Assembly (NCBI RefSeq): GCF_910592395.1
Contig: NC_088315.1
Location: 312,501 to 376,500 of the forward strand
Source: Lineus longissimus
Lineage: Eukaryota > Nemertea > Pilidiophora > Heteronemertea > Lineidae
Length of the DNA: 64,000 nucleotides
Reading direction: 5' to 3'
The translations under genes and the position numbers were made by a program. Shown here one piece after another: positions 12,204 through 26,500 of this stretch (positions are counted from its first letter, which is position 1; each line of letters starts with the position of its first letter). Under the pieces are notes generated by a model. The model had not been told where the DNA came from and made no database searches. It saw only the letters and a program-made list of their open reading frames with translations.

Positions 12204-13290
12204 CGGCGATTGCTTTCATAATGTTCTATGGGGAGATCGACACACAGATAAAATACCAATTTCGCACCATAAATGGCTTTCAGGTGCATCATTTTATCTG
12301 TGTTGCCAACCAACACGTCTTAATTTTGCTGGAAGACAGTACTTTTCATGACGAAAAGAGAGGGGCGTTCAACTGACAAAACTCCAACTATTGATGCCGG
12401 CCTCGATCCATCGCAACAAAGACGACGATCATAATGACGTAAAACATAGCCAAACATCTATAGAACACAAATCGAGAAGAAAAACCTAATCCTTATTGAT
12501 GTTTTCGGGTATAAGTCAATCCTTATTTAGTTTACCAAATCGGCTGAAGTGATAAAGATCTTGTGTGTACTTGCTGTCAGGACCTGTCCCCAGTCTACAA
12601 CACGAATTGGTGTATGTGACGGCAAGAGTAAACACTATTGAAGGCGCTGCAAACAGAACCGTAGTTGTCACCATCAATCTATGAAGACGATATTGAGACA
12701 ACACGCTCCATGCTCCTCTCCAACCAAAGTTGATATTTATCCAGATATAGACTTGAAATGCAACACTGCTTCATGCAACATATTTATAGCTTGAATTTAT
12801 TCTTAAATTGGGATAATCTTCTTTACATATTTAGCATCTTTGACGGAGCCATAGTCTCTTAAAACTCTATACACCAATATAAGAGATTACTATCAAACAG
12901 AGTGCAAAATCTGATATCGTTAGAACTGCGTGAGTTATCGCTCCATCCATTTCGAAACGTCTCTTTTTGGGCTCACCCAATATACCAACATACTGGCTAA
13001 TAGTATATCATGTCTCATGTACTGAAGGAGTGGCATCATTCATTCTAGCCAAGACTGGAGCGAATTTCCCTTCTGCTCAGTCGACAGACTGATGTCCCTG
13101 TAAGCCAAAGGTCTCGGCTGTTACCCTGATGCTAAACCCTAACACTGCAATCCAAGGCAAGTCTCTCGAATAACTCACAAGTTCATCAATACCACTGCAC
13201 CTACATGAAGTCTGCCAGCTTGTCTGGAAAAGAAACACAAAGACTGGTAGAGAACGTTGGTCATTGTTTTTTGGGAGCGCCGCTACTCTC
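12204..13290. other. Intergenic region between the GPCR array and the polycystin-like gene
   Basis: It holds no gene I can support. A minus-strand 62-codon frame at 12516-12704 begins with a hydrophobic, signal-peptide-like stretch but has no other support. The 3' UTR of the polycystin-like gene presumably begins just below 13291. Confidence 0.4.
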
Positions 13291-14554
13291 TCAACGGAGT
13301 GACAGGGATCGAAAACCTCTGCGGTTGCTGAAGTCCGAAGATTTACGATCGTAATCAAAGATCTTGATGTTTCTAGCCAATAAGCTATCATTCTCAATAC
13401 TAGAAACAAATTGACTTTCAATGTGTCTGCAGCAGTCCTGTACTGGCCTATGTTCGGAGTTTAAATGTGTCAATGGAAGCATTGGTATGTACTCACTTGC
13501 AGCTAGCTTGCAACCCAAACTCGACAAATGCCTACGCAGATATTTCAGTGTCACGTTCTTTCCATTCTCTTTCCATTCGGACAGCACTTCGAAGCATTTC
13601 TCCGACACGCTCAAAGGCGGCTCCCGCCTGTCGAGTTCGCTCACACAGTCATCGGAGAGGTCAAGTCGCGCCGCCAGGGCTCGCCAGCAGCATGTAACCT
13701 TGTCACTCTGAATGATCGCGCGGAAGGCTTTCAGCAGATTCGCATCTGAATGAGAGATTGTGTAGTGTATTAGGAAGTATCTGTCACATTAAATCTGATC
13801 TGTGATTGGTTTATAAATATCGCAGGTAACCAGTTAACCGGTTTGGACAATAACATTTTCCTATCCCTATTTCAACATGATGTTAAGCAACACATGGTAT
13901 AAACGAGGAAGAATTAGCAACAAATAACCATGAACCTCCACTGACCTTGAACCCGTTCATCTATGAAGTTCCTGAACACTTCCGCCGAGCGGTCGAGGTC
14001 GGAGACGAGGTCTGGGCGGTTGATGTCTTGATACGCATCCCTCAGTAGTTTCACCTTGAACAACAAATCAAAATGTGAAACAGGGCCAGGGAGTTGTGAG
14101 AACATTTGTTTACTTCCATTATGCACATACAATCACTGCATTTCCGAGTGGAAATCTGTGCGGTTTGGTCGAATTCTGAACCTGAAGTTCTGAAGACAGA
14201 AATGTGACAAGAAGGCGAGAGAATCAAAAACAGTTTACGACATCAGGTTGAATCAATAAATCGCTTCGGCTGTCTTCCGAGTCGATCCCAACGTTAACTT
14301 CTCTGACAGCTTTTCTGATTAAGCTACGAATGAAAGCACCTGCGTTCTCCATACCTTATCCACGGAGACCTGCTGGTTATTCAGCCACTTTCTCAGAACC
14401 ATTGCCCCTTTCTCTTCATCCGACATGTCCCACTTTCCCCGGAGCCCATGGGCAGCTCGGTGGTGTAGCCCGCCGTCAAGTGCGTATATGGCCCGTTCCC
14501 AGTCCGAGCCCATCTTTGTGGCAAGGTTCGTTAGGTAGACCTCGGTGATAGGAT
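13291..14554 (-). CDS. Exons 47-49: two tandem death domains and C-terminus
   Basis: Death domain 1 spans exons 14355-14554 and 13946-14054: [19 protein letters not shown], then MVLRKWLNN, then [20 protein letters not shown], closely matching the six-helix death fold including the W in helix 2 and the last-helix pattern. Death domain 2 is in exon 13291-13745: [39 protein letters not shown] and [12 protein letters not shown]. The frame then runs about 70 more residues to a TGA. A GTGAGT just after GCKLAA could instead be a donor to a further exon, so the extreme C-terminus is uncertain. Death domains mediate homotypic assembly with adaptors or kinases. Confidence 0.8.
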
Positions 14555-17500
14555 CTTGAAAACAAGGAAGATGTTCATACCATTGGTTACTCCGAGGTGA
14601 CATCGAAGCAGTGTAACAGAGGTAGGATTTTCGACAAGGAATGTTCCCAATAGTTAGCATGAAGAATACGGCAAGATTTAACCCTAGATTAAACCTTGTA
14701 GAACACTTAATGTTAACGGAAATATTCTAAAGGGATAATTCTCGATTACCGTACCTGCTTTCCGAGTCCTAGGTATCTGAAATGTACAAACAGGTAAGAT
14801 AATTCAAATCTATAGATGCTAATTTAGTTATAATCTCAAACACTAGATTAGCATCTTCTATGTCCACAAGCATTTATTTCTGTAAAAATTCCTTACAAAT
14901 GCACGGATGCAGTAAGCATAGCAGACAACTGTTGCAGCATGAGTATATATTATGAAAACAAGCATTCCCACCAGAATTGTACAACAACTAAAGCGTTTAC
15001 ACAACACACAGACCAACAGACAAGAATGGAGGAAGAATCCTATAGTGCACCATCATGAGGCTTCACGTACTCGATACTTCATGCTGATACTGATGCTGAT
15101 GCGTATACTGTTCAATAACAATGAATGAACAATGGATGGGTCCGAAATAATGTTGCAAGCAGCAAATAGCAGCGAATAGAACTGAGTAGAAGCACACGCA
15201 GAGTCTGAGTATGCATACCTCCTCCACCAGGCCATCTCGACTTACCAACGACGAATTGCCCGACTTGGCGAAGAAGCTCATTACCTCCCTGTAAAGAAAA
15301 TCAAAATACTTCAGATTATCACTGTATTCTGGTTTGTCAACGTATATTTGCAGTAAGTGAAACGCCTTGGCCGCGTGCGTTGATACAACTGATATGAAAC
15401 GTGGCTCTGTGATGGGGTTTGTTATTGTTTGCAGCTTTGCCTTTTAGAAAGTTTCCTTACCCAGCGCGCGGTAATATCACTTGAAACGAGACGACTTGGC
15501 CGGAGCTTCTGACCGGAGTCGTATAATCATCACACCAGTCTCTAGCGCCTTGCCGTATCAAGAGATGCTTCATCTTTTCAACTGTAAATTAAGAAAAGAA
15601 ATTCAATCATTTCATCTAGACAAAGACTTTATCATGCATGATCCACTGCTATGTTGTAGGATGACAAAATAAAGCAGGAAAATATCAGGATTTGTTTAGT
15701 AATGTGGGTAGACATACCTGCCGATTTGGGGTCCAGGAACGGTATAGTAGCCTCTACCGGTTTCATGGCCCTCTCTGATAGGGTGAGCATAACCACGTGA
15801 CTCGAGCCACACTGGTCACTCTCGTTGATGTCAATGAATTTTACCTTGAAGTGAAAGCGAGACGATTCTATAAAGTGCTGATGTCATCTTTTTTCTTTCA
15901 CCATAACTTAGTAGTAATAGTAGTATTAGTCTACTGATGTCTTGAGACCGTTGAGTACGGGTGCGATGACAAATCTTTCTGAATTCATGATTACAGGCAA
16001 AACGATTTTAAAACGGCGAGTTGATCGCCATAGTATCAACTCTCCATCTGTGATTTATTACCTGAAGTGTAACGTTACACATAGTATGAAAAGCCTCGCT
16101 TGGGAATGTGACCTTGACCCTGCTGTCACGTGTGCTGACAACCTCGCCACCATCCGGTCCTATCATCACATAATCTCGGTGCCAAATCTGAACCACTGCA
16201 AGGCTCTCCGGTACGGCAGTGAATGCAGCCCTCAGTCCGATCAAACTCTAGAAGTAGGAATAATATATCAATGGTCAGTGCCAAAGTAAGTGCCAGAAAC
16301 TGTTTTGAATTTATCAAAATCAACGAAGAGACACACAGGTGCCAAACCTGAACCTCTTAGTGAAGCCCACAACACCTCGTTTTCTTTCCTTCGTCGTAAA
16401 GATCTCATCATAAGCCAAACAGACATAGATGTTTGTGGCCTTACTTGGTCATCAGCTTGGACTGGATCCGCCGAAAACTCCTCATACTCGTCCCCTGCAT
16501 AAATTCTCGCCTTCAGGAGTAGTTCTTTTCTATCATCAACGCCGCCGCCATGGACAGGTAGGGTCACCAGGATTGGCTCTTCGATTAGGAAATCTTCCGT
16601 CGTGTGTATGGCACACACTGGTAGAATGATGCCCGCCATGTCTGGGCAGGTCAGATGCTTCAAATCTGGGTCGTCTATCCTCTCCACGGTCAGGTAACTC
16701 TCCGAGAACTCGTTGGGAATCGCTGCCACTGTTAAAGCTAAGAGTCCGTCTTCATAGTAGTACCTATCAACGAGGAGACGAGCAAAGATCAACCCATCCG
16801 AAAGATCCAACCACTGGAGAACCTCAGCGTGAACACCCTGCCATGTTTCGAGCTACACATGCCAAGCAACTGCTCCTGGTAGATCGCTAGAGCAGCCAGC
16901 TGCACATTTCGTCAGCTACGAGTCCGGCACATGCTTATTCAAACACACTCGACAACACTTGACTTGACAAACAAAGTCACTGTACGTACCTATGCTTCGT
17001 CCATTCCTCTGGGTGAGCCCGCAGCCAGTCCGTCTCCTTTCTCTTCGTCAACGCATCATTAATCGCCTTTTTGATGGAGGTGACCGTGTCTTTCGTGACT
17101 GCGAGGTCCTCCTTGGTATCCTGCAGTTTCCTGCTCATGTCATCAGACGCAGCCTTTGCTGCTCTTACGTCAAGCTTGACCGTTTCGAGCTCGCTGCTGT
17201 ACTTCTTGAAGGCGTTGCCCATAGACGTGTGAATCTGTGGGCGAAAAATGAGATGAAATTTGCGGTTAAGGAAAATGTTCAAGGATGGTTTGTGATCCAA
17301 TAGGCTGTCCTCGTAATTCATGCATTTCCCGGTTGGGCAGATTATCTTGTTTTTTATTCTAAGTTGCTCTAGGATTGATGACTACCAACAGCTGTCGATA
17401 AAACTGACTGAAACATGTTCGGTTTTGAAATGAAAACTGTCGTGTACCATTGTTGATATCCTGACAATCTGGTCAAGATGCATGCTGCCGGTATGGCCTC

Positions 17501-20500
17501 TTCGATAGGATTCCTCCGCTTGGATTGGAGCAGGTGCATCTGTAAGACATAAAACGCAATGAAAACAACGGATGGTATTAGAGCTGTTATATCAAGTTTA
17601 ATGTAGTTTCAGAAGTTCACAGAGCCATCCGATTTTCCTCAACTGCAAGTTGGCATCAGTCGGTACAAAGTTGAGAGTAAAACTCGTCACGTGTTATCAA
17701 GTGTCGACTTTCATTCATTCAGAAATCCTATGACCTCGTCAATGTTTTGGGTTCTAGAGCATAATTTAAGTCGGATTTCTTTCTGATAATTTATTTTTAT
17801 CTCAGCTGTCCTTTTTTACTCGAAAAGAATTTGACAAAAAGGCAGATACCCAGGTACGGCAATGAATCATTAAGCTTCACGTATCTCTTCCGATATGGAA
17901 TAGACTAACCTATTTTTGGGACATCATACGACCACGCGTTTGGCTGCTTGTTGATGAAGGCATTCCACAGCATGAGGACGCGCTTCCAGAAGTGGTCATT
18001 CAGCTCTCTATCAAATCCCTTCAGCTGCTTGCTCCCCCGGATAGCTGAGTACATCTCAAGGTATATCGTGACGACCAGGTTCATGAGCACCATGTACGAA
18101 ATAAACATGAACATCACGAAACTGATACGATTCACCAACGCATCCTCTCCCAGATTGTCTCCCATCGCCTCAGGATACTTGAGGATACCAATTGACATGC
18201 CCAGCAGCGTCCATAATGTGCGCGGAAATGTACGGAAAGTCGCCGTGGTTCGCACAAGAAGGAAGTGGCCGCTGATGCCAAAAGCCATCCATATGGCCAG
18301 AATGAATAGAAAGCAACAGGCCAACACACTAAATGCTTTACGCAGGGTGTTCTTTAGGAGGGCAAAGAAAAAGTTAAACGACAATGGCTTTAAAATTTGA
18401 AGGATGCATATAAACGCTATGATAGCCAGAGATGCTGTGTACGATTCATCGATCTCAATCATCTTGTCAAAGGAGACATATTCGCCGATGTTGTTCTTGA
18501 CGTCTTCAATCGCCTTGATCACAAACACTATTCTCACAACATAGAGAGATGATGCTGCGAATGCCGTCATGACGTTCAGGAGTTGCACGTAGGTCCATGG
18601 ATCTGTTACGTACTGCCATCGGAATGTTCGAGCAAGGTTGATCTCTACATAGATTAAGTAGAATAAGACCAACACCCACACTATCTGCAGGACGAGAAGG
18701 ATGAGATCCCATGCGTCGACATAAGGGTATGGGCGAAAGCTTTCCACAGTTCTAGAGATGAGTATCCCGCCAACTGCTGGTGTCTCGATCATTATTCGTA
18801 AGCATGAAAACAAATTGACATTAGCGTTGTAGATTGTGGCTTCAACGAAAACTGCTCTGGTGAGTCGATCTATCCAGTTCTTCTTAAACAACTGACTGAG
18901 AACCAGTAGAGCAGTTTTGGAACTGTCGCCTAACTCTGCAACATAGCCGCCGCCATCGAATGTGGCATATTCACCGTAAAGTGGAATGTCGTTTTTTTGA
19001 GCAGACGTGTAAACAAAAGGTGACTTGGTGAATGTTGTTGTAGGTTTTCTCCAATATGTCAGGAAGTCGTCGCTTTCTTCTATACTTGTATCAAAGTCAC
19101 TGGCACATTTTGTGACGATCTTGTTCCACGTACACAAACCTGGAAAAGAAAGAACATAGTGATAAAGCATTCGTAGCTGTTCCTGCTTCAAAAATACGGT
19201 CGGAGACAGAAGAGATCACATGACGCAGCTATTAAATAACTCTTGATCTAAATTGCGATGTTAGCTAGAAAGTCTTTGACAATTCGTGCTTCAGTGGTGA
19301 GGCGTCATGTGTGCATGTATTAACGGACCCCAGTCAATCTCAGGAAACCTCGCTCGCTCGAGAGGAGTACACATGGCGGTGTTAGCCACTAGCCCGCTTA
19401 TTTGCTAATGATTTGAAATAGTCACACACTGTGTTTGCTCATGTGGTACGTAAGGAACGACCATCTTCTCTACCATTCTTGGCTTATAACCACCAACCAA
19501 CCTTGTCTGACCCTCTTCTGTCTGAGTCTCGCAGGTCCAACCCTCAAGCCATCCATGTTGGCAATAAACCTTCTGTCGTACGACTTCAAGGCAAGGCCAT
19601 TGTAGTACTTATCGGGGTAGAGAATCGGAGTGACATTATGGTTCAGCCACCTGTACAGCTGACCGTAGTCAGCAAGGCGAATGATGACGTTATTTTCCTG
19701 AAAATAGTATGCAGACACGGGATTATTTTAATGTTGTAATGTCTATAGCGATATCCTTAGAAAATCACCTAACCGCTACATATACCACTCCCTTCCCCAT
19801 TAAGGATTCCCAATGTCACCCAAACATTGGCAATCCTTAATGGTGGAGGGAGTCGTATACATGACTGTTCCGTGGTTCTACTAAAGTAGTTTCAGTGTGG
19901 GTGCGATCCGGCCACCCCACCACAGTATTGGGTAGGTGGGGAGGTATAAAGCTCATTGTATATTCGCAGGGCACTCATTTACGATTTGCTACAATCACAA
20001 AGAAGGAGAGGAACGATCTTTTGAAATGTTCATACCTTCAGGTCAAAAGCTCTCTTAAGAGCCGTGTTCTGTCTGTAGTAGTGGCTCCCTCGATTACTGC
20101 TACAGATGATCATGAGGAGAAGCAAGTAAAGGAACTGGATCCCTGTAGCACGTGCTATGGTGAACAGCTTCTTATCGCGAGCAGCTCGTGCTTTCCTTGT
20201 CGCCTCATTCTCTTGGCAGTTGTCGAGATCGTCAGGAAGGTCCGGGATCGTTCGCGCAACTGGAACTGAAAGATCAAGAATACTTGCCAAAACTAGCACA
20301 TCCATGTAAAGAGGAGTTTGATATGTCGAACTTCTTTACATGTTTCAAAAGTATGCGAGCATTGGTTTTGAAAGACCCACAAGTATTATGTATTGATATA
20401 ATAAGCCTTTAAACAACAAAGAATTCTGATACGAGTAAGCTCCAACGACAAGGCGCCAGTACAGTAGATATGGGCTAAATGTTAACTGATACTTACTTTC

Positions 20501-23500
20501 CAATGTGTTCACGTTCTCAGCGACATCAGTTAGCAAGAATTCGTCCTCTACTGTCTCGTCGGCATCTGATGGTAGCCGCAGAATGCAGGTCAGGATGAGG
20601 GCGATTAGCAGCATCTTCCCAGGCTGAAGTAAGACCACGGTCTCTACCAAGGAGATCAACAGAGTCGATAGCCATTCATTCGACTTCGTCCCGCCCCATT
20701 CGAGACTGTAGAAGAAGGTGAAGAAGACCCCGCACGAGATGGCCATGATCACTAGGATGTAGCCGAAGAACACACACCACCAGGGCAGAAGGCGGGCCTG
20801 TTTCCTCTCGGGATATTTACGTCTTATTTGAACGTTTATTTCCTTTCGATGAAAACGAGTCCGTGAAAATATCTCAACCATTGCCATCGTTGGTGGAAGG
20901 ATTATTACGCTGGACATCAGACCGATGAAAACAGTACGGAAGCTTATCCGCAAAGGGCCTATATGCAGCGCGGAGCTACTTCCCGTCGTACCAGTTTGAT
21001 ACCACATGGCGTTGGACAACATCATGAGGAAGAGTGCGGCCGTGCAGCAGCAGAGGCGCTGGACTCGAGTAAAGCGACTCTTGTTTGGTCGGTTGAACAT
21101 GGAGAACCAGATGTTGGTGTCGAAGAGGAATCGTTTAGAGTGTTGGCTGAAGAGGTTGGAGACACTGCTGATGTTCTCTTCGTGGGTCACGCGGAGGAGA
21201 CGGTTGGTGCGGTGATCTCCCTTGGTTGCAGACAGCCAATGGGCGCAGAGGAAGTAGTCACTGAAAGATACTCAGAATTATGACACAACCATGTCGACAT
21301 CAACCTAGCTGGTATTGAAATCATTGAACGATCCAGTTGGCGAATAAAATTTCTATACGTCATTGTTGACTTGGCATTTACAGTACCATAACATTCTATC
21401 CATCTATCTATCTAATAACATCGTATGACTTATATGACAATAATTTGCCAAGATTTCAGATGGCACTCTTGCTTAGAAGTTGTAGTCATTGAGGACCGCC
21501 CAAAGCAACGGTCATCCAACATGGTTTTGGATCGCAGATATACCAATGCGATGTTGGTCGATGAGTGGGTGGTTCGTTGCCTTTCCACATGCTTGAATTC
21601 GTATCAGACATGTGCCATGCAATGAATTAGCAATTCACGATATCATTTGATGAGTTGGTTGCAATTCAAGCAGCTTCTGTGCAGAAGAAATGGTTTAAAC
21701 AGTTGGTAGGGAAGTTGTTGCCACCACTGTCAGCCTTCCTCGGCATCGTGTATCCAAATTGTCTTGAACACTTTATCATCATTCTTACCATGTTTCTCGG
21801 TACAAGTCCTCTATGACAATATGTGATAGATGCCAGTGTGGTTCTGCCCCTTCCCCGTCATGCCAGACGAACACATACTGAGGACGACCCAGAAACGAGT
21901 GGTTCTTCAGCAGGAACGAACTGATGGACCCTCGTTGGAAATTCTGCGAAATGAAATGCAATAGGGCTGTTGCTGTCCGAAAGAAATGTGCGTGTTGCAC
22001 CAATCTGAAGTGTGTGTGGAGGTGGGCGCCCACACTCAACATCGCAGTTTTTTCGTTAAATTTACGATGATTTCTAGGGAATTTAGATGAAGCGTCTTTG
22101 CAAGGGACTAGCGGATGCTTCGTCTTCTAAGAACCCTGGAACCACCGCAGAACATCATTGCGGATCAAACTTCCAGTGGTTAACAAAAGTAGGTATGAGA
22201 GTCAAATGGTGTGATTGTGTCCCTGAACAATTGTTGGTAAGTGACTTCACGGATCAAAAGAGGTCTCACCTGCCTATACCCATCATAGAGAGGTCTTGGC
22301 TCTGTAGCTCCCTTCTCTCCGATGATGATGATGAAGACGTTGGCACTGGTTCCGGCACCAATGCGAGATGATGTGTGCAGGTTGATACGGTAGCAGTACT
22401 GGTCGCCTGGGTGATTATCGACCAAGGGGGCGCATACCCACTGCAAGTTTAAAATGATTCTGAAGGGAACATATATCTATGAAAGGTCACTTCGAACACA
22501 CCGTGCCCAGGGGCAGTGGCTCAACGACTCCTATTACAATGTTTTGGACGACCAGAAGTAAACCTGAAATGCCAGAACCTTCGAACACACCGTGCCCAGG
22601 AGCAGTGGCTCAACGACTCCTATTACAATGTTTTGGACGACCAGAAGTAAACCTGAAATGCCAGAACCTTCGAACACACCGTGCCCAGGGGCAATGGCTC
22701 AACGACTCCTATTACAATGTTTTGGACGACCAGAAGTAAACCTGAAATGCCAGAACCTTCGAACACACCGTGCCCAGGAGCAGTGGCTCAACGACTCCTA
22801 TTACAATGTTTTGGACGACCAGAAGTAAACCTGAAATGCCAGAACCTTCGAACACACCGTGCCCAGGAGCAGTGGCTCAACGACTCCTATTACAATGTTT
22901 TGGACGACCAGAAGTAAACCTGAAATGCCAGAACCTTCGAACACACCGTGCCCAGGAGCAGTGGCTCAACGACTCCTATTACAATGTTTTGGACGACCAG
23001 AAGTAAACCTGAAATGCCAGAACCTTCGAACACACCGTGCCCAGGAGCAGTGGCTCAACGACTCCTATTACAATGTTTTGGACGACCAGAAGTAAACCTG
23101 AAATGCCAGAACCTTCAGCTGGTAGGTGGAGTGATATCAGTTTGTCAACGCAACAGACAAAAAGCTCCGATTGAGCGCAGTGCATCGCAACTCAACAGCG
23201 TAATCGTTGCCTTCGCGCATTGACAAAATTAATCATTCCATATACCCAATGGTAATAAGGACGAAATTGAACAAAACGAACCATGAGTATAGCTTACCAT
23301 ATTGAAGTCTTTCTTGTCCATCCGCCGGGTCCATATGAGCAATATCACAAAAACGAAAAGTATGATGAGAATAGTTGCAAGGACCGTTGGGCTGTCCCGG
23401 ACTCTTTCGAGGAAGTTGGGGAAGATCGCCGCAAAGTCTATGGTATTTGGCGGCACGAAGAGCCCGCTGGTGATCGTCCCGAAGAAGTTGCTCTTGAACT

Positions 23501-26500
23501 TGACAGCATTTGATGTAGACTCTGGCAGGACCTGTCATAAAAAGTAAAGAATTAGAAGCCCCGTTAAAATATCTTCTTCCAAACATGAAAACTCTAGTTC
23601 CTATATAGCTTGCTATTACCAGGAACTAATCTCAAACCCTACAATTTTACATATGCCGAGTTAGATGCTGGCCCACAATAGAATCATGCGATTCAGTCTT
23701 GCTGCAGTATGACAATCATAACTGCCACTTCGAAAAATGTTGTATACGAGCACCCGAAGTTCTGGTTGTGGAGAGATGAAAAGGTAATCCACCCCGATTG
23801 ACGGTAACCTACCTCTATCCAGTCGACAACTTCCCATGCACTGGCAGCCGGATTCCACGCACGAGGTTGTATCATGACCATTGCGACTGTGTAGCTGCCT
23901 TTGGCCAACAGCCGTCTGCGCCCTTGGGTAACAGTGACTGGGGCTATTGCACCTACATTTCGAAACCAGAGATGATTTTCTGATCAAACAAAGTTAAGAT
24001 AAACAAGCCTGTTCAAAGTTAGACGTAATGTGACCATCATGAAGGCATCTTTCCTGAGCTAGAAGCTACATAAAACATTGTATAAGAGAAGGAAACTAGA
24101 GAGCTCGTGGAGACCGACATCGACAAGGACCTTTCTGTAGTCATATAGAAATAGTGTCATAGGCAATTTACCTGAGGCAAGTTTGAACAAAAGCTTCATC
24201 TTCCCAAGCTGTTTAAAGCAGGAACTGTAGACAAATAAGGAGTAATCCTGGCCTTGTTGATTTGTCACAATCCGACATCCTGCTCTCACCTCCTGATACA
24301 GTATCGCATTGTCTATGACGTACTGGAAGTCGAAGTCTACGTCACCAGGTTGGATGTTCATTTGGCCTAACAAGGTGACATTACCAACGAACTCCTTGGT
24401 GAAGGTCAAACGCATGTAAGCGTGGCGGTCATCCAACGATATGTCATGTACCTTCCCTCTCTCTGGCATATCGTCAAGCAGTACTTTCACCTTCTGCTTA
24501 TCATTGTCTTCTAACTCTGATGTAATCGTCGCCTGCATTGCACTTCTCCCGCTGAATATAGCGGGCTCTGGTGGTTTCTTCGCAGTGTCCTCGACCTCCA
24601 TTTGCAGCACAGGGGTGTTAGTCAAGTGGGAATCTTCGCCATAGAGGTAAGGGTTCCGGGAAAACGTTGTCAACTGAAACGATGCAGAGGTAAGAATTGA
24701 TCAGTGCCAGGCGATGTCAGCAAGGTCTACCAAATAACAGCATATTAGGAAAAGGATGAGGCGTTCTATTGCTACCAAGCGGGCCAGTATCCTAGAATGG
24801 TCGAGCGTGCTCACGCAGAGTATCAATTCCTTACACTGGTCCCATCCTCTAAATCCTCCGTTTGTACAGCTTTGAAGATGAATTGACTGTATTTGGCTCG
24901 TGAGGCTGTCCCTAGTATTGATCAAGTCGATATATTGTTTAATCTAACAGATTGTTGACGGTGAAAAACAAATATCCCCATGTTGTCCCTCTCACTCACT
25001 GAAAAACTGATATCGCCTTCTGCCTCAAGACCATCGCTAAGCGTAGCGTCCACATTTCCCATCTTTATGGCTTCCTTCTTCTTCAGAAAGGAATTCTTGC
25101 GTTTGCCGATCTTGAAGCCGAACGACTTGGACGCAACCTCGGCAAACGCTGCGTCTGTGCCTATCTTACTAAAGAGGACCTGCTGCATGTCGCGGATTAA
25201 AGAATTCGTTTTGTTCATGATATCCTTGGACTGAAGAGAAATAAAAGAGATTTATAAGTAATTGAACGTCTGCTGATGTTTCTTGCTTGGACGCTTACTG
25301 TACCAGTATTGGTAAAGCTTAGTCACGGAAAGTGCTCAAATCTGGTCTTTGATATGAATAATGAGAGATTCACAACCTCAATTTGATCTTACCAGTGCCT
25401 GCTTCTCCTTCGAAGGCATCCTTGTCTTCATGTCAACATCAAGTGGAATGGTTTCTGGTGTATCAAACAGTGCATCGATCACATTAGCAGGGCCTTTCGA
25501 GACGGCTGAAAGGCAAAGGAAAGGACGTATTGCACAGCCGCAGATCTGGTAACGGAGCGCCATATAAGGAGTTGACAAATGCTATTTTTTATGGATGCAA
25601 ATTAGTTTTGAATGACGTGCCTCGGCGAGTCTGTTTATTTGTACCGGTACTTTTGTTATGGCTCGCAAATTTAAACTGCAGACACAGCTGAAAATAGAAT
25701 CAGAATCAGTGAAGCTACATCTCTCAGGGGGGCGGGGGGGGGCATTAGAGGATTTTAATTGCTTCGTTGTTGTCAGACTATCCCTTACGAAACAAATACC
25801 TGTTGAAAGTTGCGTAAGGTCGTTCAATGTCATGGCAGACTTGGGTGTTTTCTTTAGGACTTCAACACTTGTTGAGACACATGCATCCTAAAAGGGAAAA
25901 AATCTATTATTCGCATCACCTTGAACGACATACGTTCTACTCTATTTTCATTAAGAATAGACCGGTTACGAGAGTTAAGATTTCAGGGAGTGCTGCTGCT
26001 TAGTTAATATTCATATTTTGTTTCTTGTTAAGATCTCCAACTGGAGTACAGGAATGTGCTGCCATAGGATGTTCTGGAGAAAGGAGGTGAAATTTCTTTT
26101 CCATGCTTACTTCAATGAGTTAAGTCTTTTTCTTAAAGACATTTTACAGCAAGACAAGCAACATGAAACAAGGATACACTAATATACGCACCATGCTTAT
26201 TACATTCAACTCCGCTTTGTTGTTCGTTGACTTGTCCAGTGCATCGCCTATCTTCTGTGCCTCTTGTAGGTTCTTGATACCAGCCTTCTTCACGTAGGCC
26301 TGCACACCAACCACCATCTCTTGGCGGATGTGCGTCTTGGCACTGATCGCCTTTTCTTCCTGGTCGGGCGTGGAATTTCCAGGTGATGGCTGAAATCGAT
26401 GTAAGATATCCTGACAAGACTGCTGTAGGGGCTTTTCTGTTCACGGTTCACTTACGTAGGCCTAAAGTATAATGTTAACCGGTCCCTATATTACTGTGCT

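Noticed and set aside
16768-16860. Extending the ZU5-like exon upstream to make a separate gene start ([15 protein letters not shown])
   Set aside because: The upstream extension meets a stop, has only phase 0 acceptors and would not join the coiled-coil exon. The GATAG acceptor at 16764 gives the required phase. A separate gene using a start in this stretch is not fully excluded.
22479-23223. Series of overlapping 78-codon plus-strand open frames
   Set aside because: They are created by the 89-bp tandem repeat being read in three frames. The block is intronic and lacks any domain.
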